From the NCBI GenBank assembly GCA_038205395.1, contig JBBRBX010000001.1, forward strand, positions 82,557-146,556: 64,000 nt of DNA. Direction: 5' to 3'. Source of the stretch: Fredericiella sp038205395 (GTDB taxonomy: Bacteria > Chloroflexota > Anaerolineae > Caldilineales > Caldilineaceae). The notes below the pieces were generated by a model. The model was not told where the DNA came from and ran no database searches. It worked only from the letters and a program-made list of their open reading frames with translations. The translations under genes and the position numbers were made by a program. This document shows positions 57,569 through 64,000 of this stretch, piece by piece (position 1 is the first letter of the stretch; each line of letters opens with the position of its first letter).

Positions 57569-60088
57569 TTACTCATCTGCCTTCAGCGCGCGCTGCACCG
57601 CCGCATAGACATCAACGATGCCATAGCCCACCAGATTGTTGGGCGTCTGGCCGGCGCTTGCCTGCCGGATGCAGGCGGCCTGGCTGTCTAGTCCGACATC
57701 CAGCAGCACCGCACCCGGATTAGGGGTGGCGGCAGGCTGTGGCACCGGCGACTCCTCCCCCACCAGCAGACCTGCTGCATCCATCATCTCGCCGCTGAAC
57801 GGGCGCGCCGTCTCACGCAGGATGCGCTCTGTGCGGTCAATATCGCCGATCAACGTTGGATCGGCCGACCAAAGCAGCGCCACTGCGCCCGCCACATGCG
57901 GACCGGCCATCGAGGTGCCGCTGAACATGGCATACTGGCCGCCAGGATAGGCTGACCAGACATCCACCCCCGGCGCTGCGATGTCCGGTTTGGTGCGCCC
58001 ACTGCCGTCAACCATTACCGGCCCGGCGCTGCTGAAGAACGCCAGGTTGCGCTGCGCATCCACCGCGCCAACGGTGAATGCGCCCGCGTAGGTGGCAATC
58101 GGATCCGTGACCGTGCCGCAGCGCGGGCCGTCGTTGCCCGCCGAGGCGACAACAAAGATGCCGGCGGCGCGCAGCGCATCCACCGCAGGCTGCAGCGAAG
58201 CGGGATCGCAGCCTTCATGATCTTCCGGGCACCCCCACGAGTTATTGAGCACATGCGCAGACCGCAGCGGGTCGCCGTCATGCAGCGGATCGCCGTCCTG
58301 GGGGAAAGGCGCCAGCATAAACTGCAGACAGTCAAGGTAGAGCGCGGGGTTGCCCAGGTTGCGCTGCAAATTGGCGCAGGCAATCCAGGTGGCATCCGGC
58401 GCGACACCCGTGTTGTTGCCGAGCACGCTGCCCAATGTGTGCGTGCCGTGGCCGCCATAGTCCACAGGCGCCGGCGTGTGCGACCAAGGATCAAACCAGT
58501 TGTAGTCGTCGCTTCCCCCGCGTCCGCGATAAGCATCCGCCAATTCCACATGCGCGCCATCCACACCGGAATCGGACTGGCCCACCACAATGCCTGCCCC
58601 GCGGGCGCCATACGCTGCCCACACTTGCTCGGCCCCAATTAGCGCCAGGTTCCAACCATGATCGGGCGGCAGTTCCGCTTCCTGCTGCCCCGCCTCCATT
58701 GAGCCAGGCAGCGGGCGCAGACGTGGGCTGGGCAGGACACGGCTGACTTCACTCCGATTGGCCAGCAGCAGCCGCGCGAGCAAACTTCCGTCGACTTCAA
58801 TGGCGCTAACCAGGTAATAAGGGGTGTAAGGAATACCAAATTGCTCAAAGGTGCGGCGCAAACCCGCCTGGCCGGCGTCAGCGTGGGCGACCGCCGTACG
58901 ATAGACATACTGGCGCCGCGCATCATAGTCGCGCATCTGCACCGCAGGCGACAGGTCGGCTTGCGTATTGAGAATGACAAACAGCCGGTCGCCATAGAAT
59001 CCGGGCTGGCCGGCCACAAAATAGAGCAGCACGGCCAGCGCCGCCGACAGCAGCGCGCCACCCCAGACGACTCTGCCGAAAACAGGATGCTCTTGTCCGC
59101 TTGTCCCCCAGTGCAGCCGCAGCAGCAGGGCCATCAGCGCCCAAAGCCAGCCGCTCGCCACGCTGATACCCGCCGCTCGCCAGGCCCAGCCCAAGGCTGC
59201 ATCGCCTGCTTCCAGTGCCAAGGGTCCGGCATCCGTAAACGCTAAAATGGTGGCGCTGCTGAGGCCGAGCAGCAGCGCGGGCGGGCGCCAGTCAAACGCC
59301 GGCACTACACCAGCCGGCGGCGACGTATAGAACAAAGCCACAGCCAGCCAACTCAGCGCCGGCAGCGCAACCATCAAGACCAACTGCAGGCCATTGAGGC
59401 TCAGCCCGCTCGCCATTGTCACCAAAGCGGCGCCCGCGGCCAGCCCACCAGTAAAGATGTCGGCGCCGCGCCCGCGTGAATCAAGCTCCAGGCTGGGCAA
59501 CCACAGACGCAGCACCAGCAGCGCCGCAGCCGCACCAAAGGCCAGCCCCAACAGCAGCGCCAGCAGCAGATCTTCGGGTGAACCTAGCGCGCCGAATAGA
59601 ACCCAGGGCAGCGCAAGCAAGCCGGCGCCCGCCGCTGCTCCGCCTGTTGTAGAACGGATCACCTGGCTGACACGCCGCCGGCGCAGGGGCCAGGCCAGCA
59701 CGGCGGCAAAGAGCAGCGTCAGGACAAGCTGGAGTAGCAGCACCGCCTGACTCTGCGTCGGCGGCAGCAGGCGCGTGGCCGCCAAGAGCAGCGGGTAGAG
59801 CGCGGCAGCCCACCACATGCGGTAGATCGCCCGTTCGCGCCCGGCGCGCCAGCCGGCGGCAAACGGCAGCAGCACCGCCAGCGCAGCCAGTGACTGAATT
59901 GCCGTCACGGCGGCAGGATTGACTTCGCCGCCTAAAATCGCTCCGCCCCACGCCCACAGCTGGCCAACAAAGGCAATGGCGATCAACGCTGCAAAGAGCA
60001 GCACCTGCACCAGGCGTCCCAAACAACCGGTGCGCCCACCCCCAAGCACAGCAGGGGCTTGTTCACCTGCCCCAGGCTCCCATTCCAT
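57569..60088 (-). CDS. subtilisin-like (S8) serine protease fused to a multi-pass membrane domain
   Basis: About 839 residues. The N-terminal half (to about residue 400) has roughly ten predicted membrane helices with Ala/Leu-rich sequence and no recognised family. The C-terminal half is an S8 protease: D506 in QSDSGVDGAHVEL, H547 in YGGHGTHTLG, S726 in SGTSMAGPHVAG, and an Asn in the oxyanion region NNSWGCPEDHE. The protease should face outside. Fusion to this many helices is unusual; most S8 proteases are secreted or have one anchor. Starts at 60088 or 60115 (nine codons longer) are both possible. Confidence 0.85.
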   Translation of the reverse strand: MEWEPGAGEQAPAVLGGGRTGCLGRLVQVLLFAALIAIAFVGQLWAWGGAILGGEVNPAAVTAIQSLAALAVLLPFAAGWRAGRERAIYRMWWAAALYPLLLAATRLLPPTQSQAVLLLQLVLTLLFAAVLAWPLRRRRVSQVIRSTTGGAAAGAGLLALPWVLFGALGSPEDLLLALLLGLAFGAAAALLVLRLWLPSLELDSRGRGADIFTGGLAAGAALVTMASGLSLNGLQLVLMVALPALSWLAVALFYTSPPAGVVPAFDWRPPALLLGLSSATILAFTDAGPLALEAGDAALGWAWRAAGISVASGWLWALMALLLRLHWGTSGQEHPVFGRVVWGGALLSAALAVLLYFVAGQPGFYGDRLFVILNTQADLSPAVQMRDYDARRQYVYRTAVAHADAGQAGLRRTFEQFGIPYTPYYLVSAIEVDGSLLARLLLANRSEVSRVLPSPRLRPLPGSMEAGQQEAELPPDHGWNLALIGAEQVWAAYGARGAGIVVGQSDSGVDGAHVELADAYRGRGGSDDYNWFDPWSHTPAPVDYGGHGTHTLGSVLGNNTGVAPDATWIACANLQRNLGNPALYLDCLQFMLAPFPQDGDPLHDGDPLRSAHVLNNSWGCPEDHEGCDPASLQPAVDALRAAGIFVVASAGNDGPRCGTVTDPIATYAGAFTVGAVDAQRNLAFFSSAGPVMVDGSGRTKPDIAAPGVDVWSAYPGGQYAMFSGTSMAGPHVAGAVALLWSADPTLIGDIDRTERILRETARPFSGEMMDAAGLLVGEESPVPQPAATPNPGAVLLDVGLDSQAACIRQASAGQTPNNLVGYGIVDVYAAVQRALKADE

Positions 60089-60290
60089 TGCACACTGCCG
60101 ATCTCTGACCAGCATCGCTCTGACGCTGTGACAAAAATTATACCATTCAAGACCAACACAAATCCGTTTCCTAACCAATAGCTGTAACACGGAACATTCC
60201 GCTAAACCTCTTCGTCAAGCAAAAAGGCACGACCGCCGATGCGCCTTGCTCTGCAAAAAGAACACGACATTGTTGACGAGGAGAACACGT

Positions 60291-61517
60291 ATGAACGCTG
60301 CAATCCGTTTTAGCACACTCTTTTTGGGCCTGCTGCTGCTCGTGGGCTGCAATCCCGTGCGTCCGCTGCCGCCTGCAGCGGCAGCGGAGACGCCGGCCAC
60401 GGCAGATGCCGCCGGAACGGTGGGATTGACGTATGTGGGGCCGGCAGAACTAGGCAGCGGCGACAGTTCACGCTGCGCCATGCTGCAGATCGACAATAGG
60501 GAGACGGCGCAGTTGACGGCCTGCGACGGTACGCTCACAAAGCTGCCGCTGCCGGCCAATGTGGCCGCGACATGGCAGGATGCAGTCGATCGCTTTGGCG
60601 CCTTTACCTATACGACCCCCAGCGAAGAAATCACATTTCAAGGCGCAGGGCAGCTAGACGATCCGGTATGGCAGCGGGCGCTGCTGACTTGGGCAAGCGT
60701 CACCCGCGCCGAACTCGCTGGCGGCCAGAGCAGCGCTACAGCACAGACGGCGCTCAGTTGGAATCTGGGGCAACTGCCCGACACGCCTGGCGTCTGCGCC
60801 CACTTAACTGTGCTGTTCTACGGCTACGCCTATGCAGAGCAACGTTCGTGCACCAACAGCAATCTCGTCACCGCAGCCGAAGATTGGTTGGGGCAGACAG
60901 AAATGGAACAATTTGACCGCTGGCTCTACGGCTTTGCGCCGCTGTATGTGAACGACAACTACCTGGATGGCATCGGCGCCAGCCAACTGCCGAAAGAGGA
61001 AGCGGCAGCCGTGGAGGAGTGGGCGCAGGCAGTCTGGACGCGCCTGGCCGGTCTGCCGCTTGCTCCTGCCGTCACTTGTGATGACCCAGCAGCGGGCGAA
61101 CAAGCCTATGTGAATACCGGCTACGGCTTCTGTCTGCTCATACCTGCCGGCTACTCGGTGGTTGAGACGGCGCCCAATAACTATAGTCTTGTAGCAGGGG
61201 GCGATATTATGAACCACACAGCCCCACGCGTCTCGATTGAGGTCAGCCCTGCCAGCGACCGCACATTCGCGGAGATTGCGCAGCAATTCGTCAATGATTT
61301 TGTCCTTGCGGGGCAAACTGTGACGCCAGAGAATATGCAAGTTGACGGCGTTGAAGCCGTTTTGCTCAATAACCTGCCTGGCCAGGACACGAACCGCCGT
61401 ATTATCGCTCTGCACAACGGCAGCGTCTACAGCCTGATGTTTGCGCCGCTAACTGCTGAGGCGGAACCGCTTTATCAAGCCGTACTGGCGTCGCTGCGTT
61501 TTCTGCCTGAACCATAA
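60291..61517 (+). CDS. lipoprotein of unknown function
   Basis: 408 residues. A signal peptide ends in LLLLVGCNP, with lipidated C20. The remainder has paired cysteines near residues 62-85 and 180-205 (CAHLTV, CTNSNL) and late CDDPAAGEQAYVNTGYGFCLLIPAGYSVVE. From about residue 265 this resembles the PsbP/photosystem-like or DUF of exported proteins, but I do not recognise a family with confidence. GAGGAGAAC precedes the ATG. The gene is divergent from the subtilase gene, 200 bases apart. Confidence 0.75.
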   Translation: MNAAIRFSTLFLGLLLLVGCNPVRPLPPAAAAETPATADAAGTVGLTYVGPAELGSGDSSRCAMLQIDNRETAQLTACDGTLTKLPLPANVAATWQDAVDRFGAFTYTTPSEEITFQGAGQLDDPVWQRALLTWASVTRAELAGGQSSATAQTALSWNLGQLPDTPGVCAHLTVLFYGYAYAEQRSCTNSNLVTAAEDWLGQTEMEQFDRWLYGFAPLYVNDNYLDGIGASQLPKEEAAAVEEWAQAVWTRLAGLPLAPAVTCDDPAAGEQAYVNTGYGFCLLIPAGYSVVETAPNNYSLVAGGDIMNHTAPRVSIEVSPASDRTFAEIAQQFVNDFVLAGQTVTPENMQVDGVEAVLLNNLPGQDTNRRIIALHNGSVYSLMFAPLTAEAEPLYQAVLASLRFLPEP

Positions 61518-61547
61518 CGGCGATCTGAGAGATGACGTCGAGAGACT

Positions 61548-61600
61548 GCAGGATTGCTCTGATACAAACGCAACACGCACCCGAATCAGAGTAATCCTGC
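61548..61600. terminator. long inverted repeat between convergent genes
   Basis: GCAGGATTGCTCTGAT and ATCAGAGTAATCCTGC pair over 16 bases with one G-T wobble, with a 21-base loop. No T run is seen, but its place between the lipoprotein and SRPBCC stops suggests a bidirectional termination role. Confidence 0.5.
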
Positions 61601-61625
61601 CGTCAAGCAAATTAAGGTCCAGCCG

Positions 61626-62168
61626 TTACTGCACCTGTGCCAGATACTCGTCCAGTTGATCAAAGGTGCCCGCTGTGCCCTGCTCCACAGACTTGATTGC
61701 AGCGACAAATGCTTCCTGCTCGGCAGCCGTTGCATGGTAGGGTTCGCCGCGCATCGTCAATGTCGTCTTGCCGTCTTGTTCGCTGAGCGTCCAGACATTC
61801 AGCAGTTCCAGCGGCCAGTTGGGGGCCATCGGATGGCGGGTGATGCCGCCTTGCGCGTCCGAAAAAGAATTGATAAAGACCAGTCGTTCAGGGGCAACGA
61901 TTTCCTGATAGACAAACCTGCCCCACATTTCACTGCCGTTGCCTGCTTGCAGGCTGTAGTGAAACACGCTGCCGGGGCATAAATCCACCTTGGCTACACG
62001 CATAGCCAAGCCTTTTGGCCCCCACCACTGCATCAGGCGATCCGGCTCGGTCAGCGCCTGCCACACCAGCGAACGTGGCGCATTCAGCACACGCGTGATA
62101 AAAAGTTCAGGCTGCGTGGATGATGCTTGCGACGCTAAACTTGCCATATCAGATTTGGCTGTCGTCAT
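61626..62168 (-). CDS. SRPBCC/AHSA1-domain protein
   Basis: 180 residues. The AHSA1-type START-like fold is recognised by FITRVLNAPRSLVWQALTEPDRLMQWWGPKG and the end region TMRGEPYHATAAEQEAF. Such proteins are often encoded with ArsR-type regulators, as here. A role in binding a hydrophobic ligand or as a chaperone co-factor is possible. The ATG at 62168 lies inside the end of the ArsR gene (20-base overlap), and AAGGAGAA precedes it. Confidence 0.88.
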   Translation of the reverse strand: MTTAKSDMASLASQASSTQPELFITRVLNAPRSLVWQALTEPDRLMQWWGPKGLAMRVAKVDLCPGSVFHYSLQAGNGSEMWGRFVYQEIVAPERLVFINSFSDAQGGITRHPMAPNWPLELLNVWTLSEQDGKTTLTMRGEPYHATAAEQEAFVAAIKSVEQGTAGTFDQLDEYLAQVQ

Positions 62169-62487
62169 TGCTGTTCTCCTTGTTTTGAATGTCATGCAGG
62201 TACTCTTCCAGACGGTCGAGATTCTCTTCCCAAAGCTGGCGGTAGTCCGCCAGCCAGCCATCCAACTCGCGCAATGGCTGCGGGCAAAGCGTGTACAGAC
62301 GGCGCTGTGCATCAGGTTGTACAGCCACCAGACCGGCCTCTTTGAGGATGCGCAGATGCTTGGACACAGCAGGCTGGCTCAGTTCCAGCAAATCCACCAG
62401 TTCGTTGACAGACCGCTGTCGCGTGCGCAGAAGGTCAAGGATACGCCGCCGATTGGGTTCCGCCAGCACTGCAAAGATTGCCGTCAT
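62149..62487 (-). CDS. ArsR-family winged-helix repressor
   Basis: 112 residues: MTAIFAVLAEPNRRRILDLLR then the winged helix VNELVDLLELSQPAVSKHLRILKEAGLV and RRLYTL. No metal-binding CxC or other cysteine site is seen, so it is likely an ArsR of the AHSA1-linked, non-metal type. It overlaps the SRPBCC gene, which it probably controls. The ATG coincides with the predicted transcription start, so its mRNA could be leaderless. Confidence 0.9.
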   Translation of the reverse strand: MTAIFAVLAEPNRRRILDLLRTRQRSVNELVDLLELSQPAVSKHLRILKEAGLVAVQPDAQRRLYTLCPQPLRELDGWLADYRQLWEENLDRLEEYLHDIQNKENSNDDSQI

Positions 62488-62493
62488 AGCCGT

Positions 62494-62522
62494 ATATTAC
62501 CATATAGAAATATAACTGTCAA
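62494..62522 (-). promoter_or_regulatory. promoter of the arsR/SRPBCC operon, possibly leaderless
   Basis: On the minus strand TTGACA (62522-62517) and TAATAT (62499-62494) with a 17-base spacer; transcription should start near 62487, the first base of the ArsR ATG. The spacer is AT-rich with TATA-type repeats that might form the ArsR operator. Confidence 0.65.
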
Positions 62523-62695
62523 GACATATATCCTGCGCAAAGACTACGCTTGGAAGGTGTTCACTCTGTTCAGCTGGAAAAAGCGGCTGCTGGTGCACCC
62601 TGGGTTGTTGGCCGATTGCAGGCTGATTCGCGCTGTGGTAGCCTCTTTCTCTACAGCAAGCTGCTGCGCAAAGAGTGCTCTTTCGAGGTCAAGGC

Positions 62696-63766
62696 ATGTC
62701 ACAAACGATGGCGGTGTTCGCGCTGACACCAACACAACAAACCTATCTTGAGCAGCAGTTACATGCGGTTTCGCGTTCTTTTGCGCTGGTGGTGCCGGCG
62801 CTGGAACTGCCGCTGCGCTATTATCTCGCCACCGCCTATCTGCTGTGCCGTGTGGTCGACAACATTGAAGACTGCGGGCAGCCCTATGCGTGGCAGGAGC
62901 AGCGCTTCGCTGAATTCCTCCAACTATTGGACGCTCCCCAACACGCGACTGAAGTGCTGCCGGTATGGGAAAAGGAAGCCTGGCCAGCACTGAATGAGCG
63001 GGAAAAAGAGTTGATGGGTGTTGCGGGGGGCCAGAGCCTCTGGGCGATCTATGCGCAAATGCCGCAGGCCGCGCGAGAGATTGTTCAGCGCTGGACAAAT
63101 GCGATGACGCAGGGGATGCGCCAGCTCAGCGCCCCCGATCAGCAGTCGTTCTTTGTCAGGCGGCAAGGGGTCAAGGTCATTGCGACAGCGGCCGGCTATG
63201 ACGAGTACTGCTACTACGTGGCGGGCACCGTCGGCCATCTTGCCACGGAGCTTGTGATCAGCCACTACCAGCTTGCGGATCAGACAGCACGAGCTTTGCG
63301 CCCCTTGGCGGAAGCGTGCGGGCGCAGCCTGCAAAAAACCAACATCGTCAAAGACTTCGCCAAAGACTTAAGCCGGGCCATCTGCTATCTGCCCGATGGC
63401 TGGCTGCAGGCCGTTGCGTACACACCGCTCGCCTTGCAAGGGGCGGCGTCCGCCTGGAAGGCAATGGTGCTGAACGATGTGTTGAATGAGCTGCGTGCGT
63501 CCGGCGAATACCTGACGGCGCTGCCCTACCGTGCGCAAGGCTATCGCCGCGCCTCGCTGATGTGCCTGCTGCCCGCCTACCAGACCATACTACTGGCTGC
63601 ACAACAACAAGAAAAGCTCTTCACACCCCAGCACCAGGTCAAGATCTCCCGCCTGACTATGGCGCAGTGCCTGGCGGATACCCAGTTGATGCTGTCCGAC
63701 AACGAAGCCATCCTGCGCTACAGCCGGCGGCTGGAACGGGAGATTTACGCGCAGTTTGGGCGCTAA
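62696..63766 (+). CDS. squalene/phytoene synthase family protein
   Basis: 356 residues. Both Asp-rich motifs are present: D55-x-x-E58-D59 in VVDNIEDC and N216-x3-D220-x3-D224 in NIVKDFAKD. YCYYVAGTVGHL near 171-182 is the substrate-binding region. The pattern is closer to squalene synthase (farnesyl-diphosphate farnesyltransferase) than to phytoene synthase. It makes a C30 head-to-head product for hopanoids or carotenoids; no squalene-hopene cyclase or desaturase is adjacent. GAGGTCAAGG precedes the ATG. Confidence 0.9.
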   Translation: MSQTMAVFALTPTQQTYLEQQLHAVSRSFALVVPALELPLRYYLATAYLLCRVVDNIEDCGQPYAWQEQRFAEFLQLLDAPQHATEVLPVWEKEAWPALNEREKELMGVAGGQSLWAIYAQMPQAAREIVQRWTNAMTQGMRQLSAPDQQSFFVRRQGVKVIATAAGYDEYCYYVAGTVGHLATELVISHYQLADQTARALRPLAEACGRSLQKTNIVKDFAKDLSRAICYLPDGWLQAVAYTPLALQGAASAWKAMVLNDVLNELRASGEYLTALPYRAQGYRRASLMCLLPAYQTILLAAQQQEKLFTPQHQVKISRLTMAQCLADTQLMLSDNEAILRYSRRLEREIYAQFGR

Positions 63767-64000
63767 GGCACGCACACAGATGCATAAAAAAGTTGACCTG
63801 CGGCAGAAGCGTTGAGCCAATCATTTTTATACATCGCATTGCCCCAGCCATGCCGCACCCAGCGCAATCTCAACCCACACCCGCCATCGCTGACGGGTGC
63901 CACCGCTCCCACTAACGCACCCTCCTGGCAACACACCAGTTTCATCCCACACCCGCCAACGCTGACGGGGGCCACCTGCACAGGGGGTTAGCGGCAATGA
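63767..64000. repeat. terminal non-coding region with a short direct repeat
   Basis: No convincing gene. Two copies of a 31-base unit, 63874-63904 and 63946-63976, match at 29 positions; each holds the short hairpin-like ACCCGCC...GCTGACGGG. Any continuation lies beyond the window. Confidence 0.5.

Noticed and set aside
63763..63981. 72-codon minus-strand frame at the right edge
   Set aside because: Its sequence is mostly the direct repeat read as protein, it overlaps the end of the squalene synthase gene, and no ribosome-binding site is clear.

Overview
The window looks like chromosomal DNA of an aerobic, moderately GC-rich bacterium, most likely a member of the Chloroflexota (Anaerolineae/Caldilineae-like). 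This is inferred from three things. Many exported proteins or lipoproteins carry Pro-Thr-rich linkers joined to NodB, META, SH3, PQQ or BNR domains. A long cytochrome oxidase cluster includes a CtaG-type assembly factor and an A2-type catalytic subunit. No outer-membrane genes are visible. No phage, insertion sequence or CRISPR array is present, and coding density is high.

Layout, left to right. 1-3224 (minus) is a corrinoid-protein operon with three UroD-superfamily methyltransferase genes, the last cut by the window edge. 3336-8924 (plus) holds a GT2 glycosyltransferase and a tightly coupled M20 amidohydrolase / MFS / RidA / LLM oxidoreductase operon, then a DinB protein. 8961-16993 holds mostly minus-strand hydrolases and membrane proteins: macro domain, CocE-like hydrolase, YhhN, ICMT-like methyltransferase, CNNM/CBS protein and S9 oligopeptidase; a plus-strand lipoprotein gene lies among them. 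17105-25394 carries a META/NodB-like lipoprotein, a LysM protein, a LacI regulator with a clear promoter and palindromic operator, dedA, then yebC-ruvC-response regulator-ruvA. 25453-27923 holds efp, an MFS transporter and a 2Fe-2S ferredoxin.

28003-35561 (minus) is a complete aa3-type oxidase locus: small membrane protein, coxII, coxI, coxIV, coxIII, ctaG, YtkA-like protein, SURF1 and ctaB. It has a near-consensus promoter, and a terminator-like hairpin separates the structural genes from the assembly genes. Divergent from it is a PerR/Fur-type regulator with two matching operator boxes, followed by a P1B-4 metal ATPase, which suggests a peroxide/iron homeostasis module.

38489-49456 carries a BNR-repeat protein, peptide deformylase, a RodZ-like HTH/SH3 protein, tRNA-Thr(CGU), pyrG, an ECF sigma/FecR pair, carbamate kinase, a PIG-L deacetylase, a ferredoxin and a NodB lipoprotein. 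49729-63766 carries RpiR, a GT87/PQQ pair, a Crp-family regulator, aldo/keto reductase, alpha/beta hydrolase, a subtilase fused to a multi-pass membrane domain, a lipoprotein, an ArsR/SRPBCC pair and a squalene/phytoene synthase. The last 230 bases hold a short direct repeat and no convincing gene.

Coordinates of starts were chosen from ribosome-binding sites, overlaps and domain boundaries. Functions are from family motifs read by eye; no database search was possible.
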